The translations under genes and the position numbers were made by a program. Below are positions 11,646 through 23,276 of a stretch of DNA of 64,000 nt, in pieces. The stretch is from positions 3,348,001 through 3,412,000 of the forward strand of contig JAJFPB010000001.1 in the NCBI GenBank assembly GCA_020881915.1. The letters run 5' to 3'. Source of the stretch: Paramyrothecium sp. XJ0827 (lineage: Eukaryota > Ascomycota > Sordariomycetes > Hypocreales > Stachybotryaceae). How positions within the stretch are numbered: position 1 is the first letter of the stretch; each line of letters opens with the position of its first letter. The notes beneath the pieces were generated by a model, which saw only the letters and a list, made by a program, of their open reading frames with translations, searched no databases and was not told the DNA's origin.

Positions 11646-14600
11646 ATTCGATTATGAAGCGGCAGGCATGGTAGAAGAATACGTCGGGACGCGACGTTTT
11701 GGGGGGGATGGGCGCCCGAGAGGTTGAGGCTCGAAATAAGTGAGGAAGAAAGAGTGAGTGAGAGAGGTTAATTGGGGTGAGGTGATGTCGGAGATCGGAG
11801 TGTCCCCGAATTTCTCTTGCTACAGCGATCGATGGTACCGCCAACAGAGAGATGAACGAGGGAGAAGAGGGGGCCCCGGCGGGTGGGGGGGCTTTGGCGA
11901 TTACTGTGTAGGAGAATAGGCTAGTCTGTTGGTACGCGGAAAACGGGTGCCGTAGCTGGCGGGTTGAGTGATTGTACTCAGGTACCCTATTGGCAGTACC
12001 TCAGTGATTCCCACTGCTGTACGCGGTTTGATGTAGGAGAGGAGGGGGGAAAGGACGGTGTCCGAAAAAACACCAAAAATGGGAGGAAGGTGCTCTCGGA
12101 AATGCGAGTGATCGTTAGGTTTAAGGATTCAATACGAGAACAGAACGCTTGGGAAGGTGTTGCTGCTGCCGCCGCCACCGACTCAGGTTGCATTAGTGGT
12201 ACTGGTCGTAAAGAGGGTGGGTGATGCCAGGGTGATGCTAGGGCGCCTGGTGACATGCGTACTGTGCCTGTGGAAGAGCTACTACAAAGCAAAGAGGCGG
12301 GAAAGGGAGGTGAGGCAAGGAAAGGCACCACTGCGGAGAAAACGAGAGGACAGGGTCAGACTTTACGGTAGTGGAAAGCAAGACACCAGCAAACAGCTTG
12401 GCCTGTTAGCCGTCGGACGGACCCAGACTCGGGCAAAAGGTACCTCACGGCACACGCGGACGCCACGATAAGGCTAGTGGGGAACATGGAAGGAAAAAGG
12501 GGACAAATGGCCCCCGGTTCTCTCGAATCCGCCGGTACCTGCGCCTTCTGGAAGAACGGCACACAAGGCAAGGTACCGGACTTTTCGAAACTGAAGGGTA
12601 CCTGCTATGATGTGCTCTGTACTTGTACCTGGACATACAACAATGCCAGTCCAATGAGGTGTCTTATCAGCCAGTGAGTGCCTTAGGTAGGCACATCTGT
12701 TCTCACTGTAGGTATTGTAGACTTGTTCATGACATTGCAGTCAACGGCCTAGAGGCTGCCCTCAAATCATGCGGAAAGTAACGTAGGAAGCAATAATACA
12801 AGCGGTAAGGAGCAGGCGCCCGGCCTCGGCCAGAATCAAGTTTTGTTCCTTTCCAATCCCCGAGTCACATCTTGTCCCGCTGCACACAAAACGCACGACT
12901 TCGCAAGCCACCCATGCATAACCGAGCGCAAAGGGGTCTGTCGGGCAGAACAAATGGGTCTGCATTACATAACCGTCAGGCAAGGCCCCTGCTCAGACAC
13001 TTCACTCATTCACACACACGCGACAGACTACAGTCCCTGAAGTAGAGTACTTTCTAGTTTACCCTGTGGATGTACCGCTATTCGTTCCAGAATGTTCCCG
13101 TGGTGTAAGCTCTACGTGCATTGCGTCCCGTTTATAGGCTAAATTCCTGTATGGAGCTACTTGTAAACGGACAAGCAAAGAAACCGCCTTCGACTTGGCG
13201 TGGACAAACAGGTACTTTCAAAAGGTACCTTGCCTACAGTATTCCCATGTGTCGTACCATGCGGAAGGCCATCTAATGCAGGCGCTGTCCGCTCCGCATT
13301 CCTGCAGGTACCTCAGCACCCGCCTCTACCTTTTTCTATAAGTGCTGTTACCAACACATCCATTCCACCAGCGCAAGCCTACCGTAAGCTTGCTAACGCG
13401 TCGGATCGAGCGCTTCGTCAAGTATTGGCATACACGACGGCCAGTGCTGGATCTCTCTCAAGCGAGCTCTCTACAAATCGCTACTAGCCCCCTCTCTTCT
13501 CCTCCTGTATTCTCCCCGAAACGCGCGATGAGGTTGGACCCCTCTAGCGTTCTATGGACCAGCTATTCTTCATACGGCTGCCAAGGGCGCGTTGACGGTC
13601 CAGAAACAGCTTCCAGGCATTAGTTCAGTGCCGTCATGGCGTCCCCCGGACAGAGGGTAGAGAGGCACCTAATAAAGCAAGGTAGGCAGCATTGTGGTGA
13701 AAACATGCACTTCTAGGCCCGCGAACCAAGCCTCCACACTAGAAGCGCCGACGCCGCCATCAAACTCAACTGGTCACTTGAACAACTCCACGAACCGTCG
13801 GTCGGAAACCAAACTACTTAAAGTTCCTTGATTGGTCCATGTTTGGTGTTCCAAAGTTCCTAGATCTCGTGGCTTTCCGCTGCTTAATTTAATTCTAAGT
13901 TTCCCGTGTTCCGGAAGAGCCCAACACGGGTGTGTCAGAAGTTGCAGCATCAGGCACGCCACATACCAGGGAATTGCAAGTTGACGGGCATGGCACAAGA
14001 CACCGCCACGCCAGACCGGGCAAGTGGTTGGCAAAAGGACATTAAACGAGACGGACTGCAGGGTCTCACTGGTTACATGGTGAGAGCCAAGTATCAATCA
14101 ATATCATCCCACAACTTTCGGATGCCTCTGGTCTGTAGATCAAAACTCCTGCTCGTCCGCGCTTTTTTCCTTGGTCCTTGACCGATTTACAGCTAACTTG
14201 TGCTATTATTAGGCTGAAGATAGAGAACTCGCTTCCCATGTCGCGCGAAAATAATGGGCAGGTTTTGACATAAGCCTTCGTCCGTCGCCCGTTGATCGCC
14301 GCGGGACAATTCAAGAGTTGGGCCTTGTACATGCATATCGACCCGCTGATCAGTGGGCTGTCCACTCTCTACCCTCCTTTCTGGCGAGAACCGAAGCGAA
14401 GCCTTGTCGGCCTGGTACTGTAGTGTGTGCAGAAAGAAGCGTCGTGTTTTTTTTTCATTGTTCTTTCCCTTTCTCGCACAAGTGCCGAGGGAGAGACTTC
14501 CAGGATCGGACAATGACGCAGGATCGTCAACACACAAAACATACAAGCTTCAAGTGGGATCGTCCCCGTTGACTTTGATTAATGAAGGTAGATCATGTCT

Positions 14601-16268
14601 AATCCTTTTCCACGCGATGGATTTTCTGCATACGGGTGTCCCACAGACCTCGAGAACGTGGCAAAGGCGTCTTCAGACTTGTCGACGCCCAGACCGCTGC
14701 AGCAGCTGATTTCCTTCCCACCCTTTCGATCTTTGCGTCGCCCTTTTGCGCCGTGCTTCTCTGGAACAGCGCGACCCGCACCAGGAGTCGTAGAGAGACT
14801 GGATGAGCATTCCGCTCTGCCCATCTGCGCCACGCTAGCGTGGCCGTGAAGATCATCCGGGCCCCTTGGCTCTCCAATCACAACGGCGGGCGTCTACGGC
14901 TGACGACGCCTTAGTCCCTGGGTGTCTCTTTGTCTGCCAGTCTGTCTTCGATGGTTTATTCAGATTTCCCTCCGTCGTTTCAAGGGATGACAGGTAGGCG
15001 GGGAACAGAAAGCAACAATACCCCTCGGCCTTGGTCTGAGGTTTACTCATGGTACTTTTTTCTTCTCTCCATTCTTCACCTTCATAATGCCTAGCCTCGT
15101 GGTAAATAGCTACCACCTACTACCTGCCTACGCAAGGCACCCTGAAAACCCCAAACACAGTCTGGACATGCGAAATTCCGTATAGACAAAAACAATGGAC
15201 AGATATCCTTCCATGTGGTAATGAACAATGTGGTTCGCAATTGCAGAACGCAGCGTGTGCATGACGTAGAGTCACCGGCTTGCCTTCCGCCGCAGCAATT
15301 TACCGGATTGGGGATGCCTCAGCTCAGTTACCGTGGGTAGAACATGGCCTTCTCGACGTCCCCTGGGGTGCTTACCGCCCCGGTGGTGCCTGCGCGCGTG
15401 TGCCGTATCACGATCGGCAGCACTCATTCCCGCTCCTGGCCTTGCTTGCAGCGGTGGCTGGGCACCTACGCCCACTCTCCAGCCATGGCTGACGGCTCAC
15501 GCATCGACGTAGTGCGCAGAATCCCAAGACCCTGCGACTGCCAGCTGGGATGGATGTGGGCTTGCCCCACGCGTGTTGCCCGATTTTCCGCGATGGATGG
15601 CCCTTCCAATACCCCGATCGGGATAGGAATATTTGTCCTAATCTCTTGGGTTTAAGTGCCAACCAGACAGGAACTCGCGTTGTGAAAACGCGTGCTTAGC
15701 CTGGACTTTCTAACAAAATTTCCAATTACATTGAAGCAGGAACTACGTCAGGTTGATTCTTCAGGCACACCTTGAAACAGGTCAAATCATCGGAATTTTC
15801 CCCGAACATCATACTGGGCAACCAACAGTGAGATTTACAAGCCCTTTTGGACATGAATGGCATTCAACTGCAGATATAGGGTAGGACATAGCAGCGTGAA
15901 GCATCCCACGTGAGCTAATCCAGTTACAGGCCTGTGTAACCCAGGCTGCACAGGGTTATGACCATGCAAAAGGTACCTTATGCGCGTGCATACCACATTG
16001 GACGTTAGTTATGTACAGTCGGCCTCACCACATCCTGAACATGCCTCGCAGCCTCGCACGCATATCAACTTGACCTGGCTCTGAGATCAGCTTTCATTCC
16101 TAACACAACTATTCTGGGATCTCAAGAACTCACAACCTGCAATATATTTTCCTACTAGCATAGATGTGAGAATTGGCAGTACATGTTTTACCATTGAAAA
16201 TGGGCATCCAACCCCGTTCCTTGGCCACTGTGCATTCTGGTCCTAAGCCCTCTTCACCAGCCGCCATC
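11646..16268. other. Large gene-free interval (4.6 kb)
   Basis: I find no exon-like frame with a recognisable family or credible introns. Open frames are all short (mostly under 120 codons) and overlap each other on both strands. Base composition is not strongly AT-rich, so it does not look like a RIP-mutated transposon. The segment 12.4-13.3 kb is dense in GGTACC palindromes. It separates the RING ligase promoter from the 3' end of het-c and could hold long leaders or non-coding transcripts. Confidence 0.5.
12439..13312. repeat. Cluster of GGTACC palindromes
   Basis: Six copies of GGTACC, usually extended as AGGTACCT or AAGGTACCTT, begin at 12439, 12534, 12572, 12597, 13224 and 13307. More lie scattered in other intergenic regions. 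They are dispersed single motifs rather than a tandem array. Their role is unknown. Confidence 0.75.
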
Positions 16269-19200
16269 TTAATAGCCATAGCCTCCACCACCTCCGCCAT
16301 ATCCACCAGAACCACCCTCTTGGCGGCGGCCGTAGCCTCGATTCTCATCATCGTCATCACGTCGACCGTAGCCGCCCTCCTCCCGACGTCCGTATCCCTC
16401 TTCGCGACGTCCATGCTCTCCACCGCCGTAACCTCCCTGGCTTCCGCCGTAGCCACCTCCGTAGCTGCTTTCCTCACGCTGGCCGTAGCCTCCCTGGCCG
16501 CCGCCGTAACCACTCTCCTCACGGCGCTGATAACCCCCTCCACCATAACCGCCTTGTCCGCCGTAGCTGCTCTCCTCGCGACGTTCCTGTCCACCACCGT
16601 AGCCGCCACCACCACCACCGTAGCCGCTGTTGTCCTGACGCCCGTAGGTGTTGCCACCGCCATAGCCACGGCGACCTTCGTCGCTGTCATTGCTCTTCTT
16701 CCTGCGGTGCTGCTGATCACCACTGTCGTTACTCTTTCTCCTCCGGTATTTTTTGTCGTCACTGTCGTCACTCTTCTTTCTGCGGTGCTTGTTGTAGTCA
16801 TCATCGTCGTCGTCGTCACTCTTCTTCTTCCAGCGTTTGTCATCGTCATCATCATCATCATCATCACTCTTCTTCTTCCAACGTTTCTTGTTGTCGTCGT
16901 CATCATCACTCTTCTTCCTCTGCTGCTGGTATTCGGTGCTGCTGTGACCTCCGCCAAAGCGGCTGTCCGTCGAACCCCCATACTCTCGACGCTCAGTGCG
17001 TTGCTCGTAGCCGCCTCCGTAGGTGGGGTGGGTCTCCGTCCTCTCCTGGTAACCGTAACCACTCGCTTGGCGACCCCCTTGATGGTCCTGCTGTTCAAAT
17101 CGGCGATATTCACTCGCACGACCGCCATCGGAGAGCTTGGTCTCGCTATACTGAGTTTGAGTGTAACGGTCTCCTTGGTGGCTATAATCCGTCCGCGTGA
17201 ACGAGTTATCATCATTGCGTCTTTGGCTGCTCTCCCTCTCCTTCTCCTTGTCCCCACCGCCAAGAACACCTCCAAGAAGTGAGCCAGCGGCAGCCTCCAG
17301 GAAGCCACCGAGGCCACCCTCCTGCTTGCGCTCTTCCTTGCGAGATGACGGCATTTTGTAGCCACTGTTCTGTTCGACGATGCCAGAAATAGCCCCAGTG
17401 GCACCCTGGAAGATGGCGTCGGCAGCAGCACCGGCGATCCTGTCTTCCAAAGTCTCTGGCTCACCATAGAGCTTGCGCATCTTCAGCTTACCAACGCAGC
17501 CATGGCCGTGTCCGGTGTCATGGACGCCTTCCTTGTGGTTCTCACCGCGCTCGACGCCGCTTCGGGACAGCTTTCTACGGTAGTCTTCACGCTGGTTCTC
17601 ATTCTTCTCGCCCCACCAATCCCTGATGACTTCAAACAGAAGCTGCCGCCCTTCGCTAATGCCGTCGCGACCCATGTCACGTTGCGCTGGGTGGTGCAAG
17701 ACACCGTAGATGATACGAGTAAGGAGACGATCAACATCAGTGCCATCGTCATCAATAGCATTCATCAGTTGAGGCACAACCCAATGCACCATCTTGGCAG
17801 AGGCTCGACCAGCGACTTCGTTCAAGATCTGGCGGGTTGTCAGTGCCATGTTGCGCAAAGTATGCCCGATTGCAATTGCCAGGGCAGATGCTGGCAGGTA
17901 CTTACATTAGAGAAATGATCCTTGGACAACATTGAATGCGTGGGATCCGTGGAACGATCGTTGTGAAAAACGATGTGCTGCTCCCTCTCACTGCTCTGAA
18001 TGATTTCATCGGATCCAGTCTTGAGCTCGCTTCGAATTTGGTGGATGAGAGGGATGATGAAGGGCGCAATGATCGAGAAGACGAACTTGGATAGCTGTTC
18101 CTCCAACTGTTCGATGATCTTAGGAAGAAGAGGAATCTTCTCGACAGCAGCTGTGATGCTCTTCATCACATCATCGTGAAACTCGATGGCGGGCATGACC
18201 TGCTGGAAGACGTTCTGGACATACTCGGTGAATTCCTCAGGGTCTCTGGGAGAGATTGACATGTTTTGGACCTGCGAGTGCGACGCGTTCGACTGGATCT
18301 GGTCGATCCTGTCGCTCTGGTGCTTATCACCAAAGAGACCATCGGGGATCTTATCGAGGAGGTCCCGGAGGAGACTGGTATCGGCATTCTTACTCTCCTG
18401 GAGAGTGCCCTCGAGCTCATCAATCTCGTTTTGGGTCAATTTGTCGGAAACTAGGACGCGGTGTCAGTTCAGTGGTAGGGAGCTTCAGGACAGTTTCCGG
18501 GCACAACAAACCTTCACCTGTGACAGAGTGGAGGAAGTCGACACCGCCGAATGTGCCCGTCACAATGGGATAGACTGGACCGCGAGCTCCCTCAAGCCGC
18601 ATCTGGGTGTCTTGACCGCAGTGAGCGAAGACATTGCGTTCTCCCAGCTCGATGAGAGCCAACTCGCAGTAGTTGCTATGCGCAAAGAAATCTGTCATTC
18701 GTTAGACCATGCTGCCGCACAGAGGCAATGAAGTATCCACACGGATCATCGTCCGGTGGTAATGAGACAGCGTACCTTCCAAGCAGTGAAGTCCAGTTCC
18801 CATGAGACGGAGAGCTTCGTAGAGGTCCTCCTTCCTGTTATTCTGCTTATAGCGGCGGCCGAGCTCAATGCACTTGCTGAAAAGACGTCTCACATGCAAA
18901 GCGGAGGTCATGATGTTGGCACGTTCGTTTGCAATGTAATTCTTCATGCCAGTCTCGGGGTCGATGGAAAGCTCGGCGCGCTCATCGATCGGGCCGCGGA
19001 GCCGTCTGTCATATTGACGGGCGTCCTGGTTTTCGGCATAACTACACTGAATCAGCAACTAGAACACACAAGGAAATAAGAGGTAGGGAAGGCACGAACT
19101 CTTTGGGATTGTCGATGTGGTCTTCCGGTCGATAGCAGCCGAGGCGATCTGCTGTAACCTCGAATTCGCCTGAGCCGAAGCCAAAGGTGAGAAAGCCAAG

Positions 19201-19574
19201 CACGCAGAGGAGCAGGCGGATGGCTTCAGCTGATACAGCCTTGACAGTACCGACGTCGATGGCTTGAGAGTAGTCTCGAAGCCAATTGCCAAAGTAGACA
19301 CGAGAGACCATGAGCTTGTTGAACTTCTTGCCGCCAAGAGCTCTGGCCATGGTCAAGGTCAGGAGGGCATCTTCAATGTCGCCGTGGCGCCCTAGCAGAA
19401 GGATGCCGTGTCAGTCAAACGCCCCGCCGTAACGGCATGGTGAGACTTACAGTTCTGACCCTCAACCTTGGAGATGGAAGCGATATTTCCGGCTCCAAAA
19501 GCTGCGACGGGGGAGGCCAAGCCAACGAGGATGATCAACCCCACCAGGAGGCCATAATTTCTGAAATCAAGCAT
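16269..19574 (-). CDS. het-c: HET-C-type heterokaryon incompatibility protein
   Basis: A secretory-pathway protein of 988 residues, close in size to Neurospora HET-C. Exons (minus): 19574-19451, 19391-19100, 19041-18776, 18691-18512, 18450-17906 and 17828-16269. All phases agree, and introns are 58-84 bp. Residues 1-25 form a signal peptide ending near VAAFGAG. The family landmarks GNIASISKVEGQNWRHGDIE, YFGNWLRDYSQA, YRPEDHIDNPK, GMKNYIANE and the DHFSN/ILNE junction are intact. In Neurospora, HET-C differences with PIN-C trigger incompatibility; in other fungi the homologue may have only a cellular role, so incompatibility here is not shown. The C-terminal third has Ser-Asp/Lys-rich repeats and then a Gly/Tyr/Arg-rich tail ending GGGGYGY. 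Two donor sites are unusual (GTTCGT, GTTTGT) but are needed for the conserved protein. Confidence 0.93.
16680..16925 (-). repeat. Coding repeat: KKSDDDDD-type units in HET-C
   Basis: Within the last het-c exon about six imperfect units alternate a basic cluster (KKRWKKK, RRKK) with Ser plus a run of Asp or Asp/Asn/Ser. At DNA level the Asp runs are GAT/GAC trinucleotide tracts (ATC/GTC on the plus strand). This is a strongly charged low-complexity block preceding the glycine-rich tail, and probably length-variable. Confidence 0.9.
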
Positions 19575-22500
19575 TGTCCTACGCTCCCAGCTTCAGGTAT
19601 GTGGTTGCGTAGAATAGAGGAGAGTGCCAAGACAGATGTCGGGATAGGAGATGGCAGAAACCAGTTCTTGATAGGAGTGATGTTACAAGATATCTTATGA
19701 GTCTGAAGGAGATGTATGAATGTAGGTGAAGGAAGAAGGAGAAGAAGAGAATCAGGAGGAGGGGCTGATGAGTGCACCACGTCAAAGCTCCTGTGAGAAG
19801 CAGGGCAGTGCTACAAAGCTACAATCCGAGCTACCTACGTCAGGTGGGGTAGATCTAGGGGATGCGCGGCATCACGGATCCGCACACAGGTACGATACGA
19901 CGAGGGTAACGGGCACAAACGTTCGGTTCAGCACCTTGGGTTCAGACTGAATCATGCACACGGCGTGCTGTAAATCTTGCGAATATCGAGTCTAGGCCAC
20001 CTACCTTAGTGAGGGGCCCTACCGTCACAGCACGAGAGTCTGCATGCTTGTGACTTCCCCAGCTACCTTATTGCTCTCCCTTGTCTCCGTGCCTCATCCA
20101 TGAACCACCCCAACGAGGGGCCGGACGCAAAACATGTGAGATCATAGAAAGACACTTCGAGGGGCGGCATGCTGGATTCTCAAGGTGAGACACTAAGACA
20201 GATATCGATAGTAAGGTAGATAGCAGTAGGTGCTATATGTACACTGGGCAGGCAAAATCGAAGATGGGGGGGAGGGGGTGGGGGGGTTGCACAGTTGCAC
20301 GTCTTGGCTTTTGACTTGGCTTTGCAACAAGGTGGCGGGTGAAGGGGTCATGGTAAGGCAAGTACCGTGACATGCGTGGGTAAGCCGAGACAGGGGTCCT
20401 GGTACATGCGCCGTTGCGGGATGTGCCGCTAGAAATACCGTACCTCGATGAACCAGACTGCTAAGCTACCTCTCTCGGACCGCCACTTTCGATCGTCGCG
20501 TCTCACGAGCTCATACGAGGAAGATGGACTCATACGCGTTACACCTCCTACGCCAGCTTGAGCCTGTCGGAAGGTAGGTATAACAAGAGCACATTTGGCA
20601 ATTTACATGGTGGCAGATCGCAGCACCAAGCATGTATCAGAGCAAAATCAACACCTTATGCTCGGTGGTTCGTGGCAGATCACCAGCACCGTGTCAAGCT
20701 TGGCGTCCTGTCCACGCTGCCACCTTCTAGCCAGCAACGCGTCCTGTGAATTGAAACTGCGACCAGGATCAAGTTCCGCAAAGGCTTCGTGAGAAACACG
20801 ACCGCCAGCTAAGCAATCTGTCCGGCCCATGTCTACTCGCTGAGTAAATTCAGCAAGCTGTGCCGGGAGCAGGGTAGACTGCTGGGAGGGACGCTGGCGT
20901 CGCAGTTGAGATTTCAAGCACACTTTGCATGATGCTAGGCCTAGTTTCAAGTAGATAAGGTGAACGGCAGCAGCACACCCTGAGAGTTTGGACAAGGAAA
21001 GAGATTGTAAGCCTGAATTCTTGAATGCGCAAAAGAGTGCGTATAGGGAGCTTTGCTGGACTGGTGGGTTTCGGCAAGTGTCCGCCTTGAGTGCCCAAAT
21101 CATTGATTACACGGGCAGGCTACACAGAGTGGCAATTGGGATCACAAGTTAGGCCCTACGGGAGGCGGATGGGTTATGAGATGCAGACACTTCGGTTGTG
21201 CTGTTTGTAGCGGGTATCCGCCCCGAACCACTGTACCTACGTGAAGGGCGAGCTGGGCGAGGCAGGGAAGACAGTGCAAATGCTTGGGAACGCTGAGGCC
21301 TGGATTGGGGCCTGTATGCCTGAGCCGCATCGTTGTTAGCGGCACGGGGAAAGGGAAGAAAGGCATCCTGGGTAGGCACCGTAAGGTAAGATACGGTACC
21401 TGCGGTGCGGTAGGCGACTCGTGAATGATGTGTTGGAAAGTGGTAGCGGGAAGAGCGGAGTGCGTGGTTGTTTTACCTATGGGCATGCTCAGGCCCGGCT
21501 CAGAGGGCCCAGCAATCCTCCTGACGGTTGTTGACGATAGCTGGACCATGGGCAAGACGCCGGACTTTCAGGCAAAGTAGGGGAGTATGGGCGCCAAGTG
21601 AGGAGCAACTACTGGGGCACCTACGACGCTGCGCAGATTGGCATTGATCGGGGCACACAAGAACCGGGCACGTCCAAGGGACGGGGGCTCGGGGGGATGC
21701 AACATTGCCTCGTCCAGAACACCTCCAACACCTCAGTGAGGGGTAACGGCGAAACCAGCCCAGGTCCTGGGACGCGTGCTGAAAACTACACCCCCTAGCC
21801 CCCCGGAAAAATCAGCACCCAGAAGCGCCTGTGGCAGCCTGCGAGAATGGCACGATTTTTCTGATTGGGCGATACGGCCAACAGGGCTTCCTGCATTGCT
21901 GATCCAATCATTCACTGAAGAGGCCACCCCCCAAAGGACAGGAAAAATGTGGGCGTCATACCGCAAAAACATGACCGCCCCGTGCTGATTTCCAGCCTGT
22001 AAACAGACACTAGGGATCGTGTCTGCCTGTACCTACGTCGCACTTCCTGGTGAAGTGAGCAGGAAGGCCACTACGACATGACACAAACAACCCATTACCC
22101 GTACTTGCGTTCTTCTATGCTAGGTACACGAGTTTGCATCAGAGACCTTATGGCACTTTGACCGCAGCCACTTCGTCAGACCCCTAGGTTTGACGCGTGA
22201 CCGTGTTCTACGAGGAGATCGAACCAAAAAGAGTCAACAACATTGGAAGCCAAGCAAGCAAGCAAAGCGGTGTTCCAAGTGATTGTCGGTCAGAGGAACG
22301 CGTCAGAGCTGGGTAACATAAATGGACTAACGTAGGAAAGGTAGGTAGGTGTGCCCTCAATTGGCAGCGGATGGTTGGGCGGGCAGCTGTGGTCCCCAGA
22401 TCAGGCCGGAGTGCCACTGATGAGTCCCTCCAGCCAGGCGGTACCTAAGGGGAAGGTACCTTTTGGCCAAAGCCTGCCCTGCGGCTGCTTCGGAGTACAT

Positions 22501-23276
22501 GGTAATGCCAAAGACGAGGGCAAGTGTGTTTGCAGATTTTCCTCTGCTTTACGTCGCCTGGCGTTTGTTTGGAGTCCTGTTGGTTTCAGTGCGGAGGTCG
22601 TGCATTGATTCGGGCGGCTTTGCTACGGTTCTTAGGGGGTTGATGGCCGGGTCAAAGGTTGATATCAAGGCGCTGGCGGAAGGGACGCTGGGAGGCCAGC
22701 AGAGTATCAAGGCTTGATGCCTTAAAAAGTGCTACCTGAAGGCACTGTAGCGTGCATGTGAGAGGGGTGCATTTTTTCTTCGTCTCCGACGCACAAGCGC
22801 GCAAGGTTCTGGTAGGCAGGAAGGGAAGAGGAAAAAAAAAAAGGTCCCATGTGCGGGCCCAAAAGAGGGGGAGGCAGAGAGCCGCTGTACTGATTGCGCG
22901 CAGCCCAGCGCCCCCCAGCTAAGGTACTTATTTAGCACACCACCCACCATCGCGCGAGGCCCCAGAACCCCCCAATCTTTTGTTTTCTCCCCTCCCCCTT
23001 CATCCCTCACCACTCGCCATTACCGCCTCACTGATCCACCATTCTCTGCCCGCTACCAGATTCCTCACAGCGGCTCGCGACAGCAAACTCGAGGGGCATT
23101 CAGAACCTCCCGCTTAGCCCAAATCCCAGCTCTGCTAAACCGCAAAGCCGCCCGCGCAGACCTCACTTGACTTGACGCGCCTCACTCCCTGGGAGCCCAA
23201 CGCGCATCAGTCCCGCCGCTCAGAAGATAATTCTGGCAGCGCCAAAAAAGCCCATCAACACTCCAGCACCAGCACC
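19575..23276. other. Gene-free interval between het-c and the HMG-box gene
   Basis: A divergent intergenic region of 3.7 kb. It contains G-rich tracts near 20264-20287, GGTACC copies at 21395, 22440 and 22455, and short repeats of GTAGG/AAGGTAGG near 22335. Small open frames on both strands show no family motif. The last 300 bp are pyrimidine-rich leader sequence of the HMG-box gene. Confidence 0.5.

Noticed and set aside
11646..16268. Possible RIP-mutated transposon in the gene-free interval
   Set aside because: Base composition is not AT-rich, and I saw no terminal repeats, target duplications or transposase-like frames.
16173..17282. A 369-codon open frame on the plus strand rich in Val, Thr, Leu and Ala
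   Set aside because: It is exactly antisense to the low-complexity last exon of het-c, whose Gly, Asp and Arg codons leave the opposite strand open. It has no family motif.
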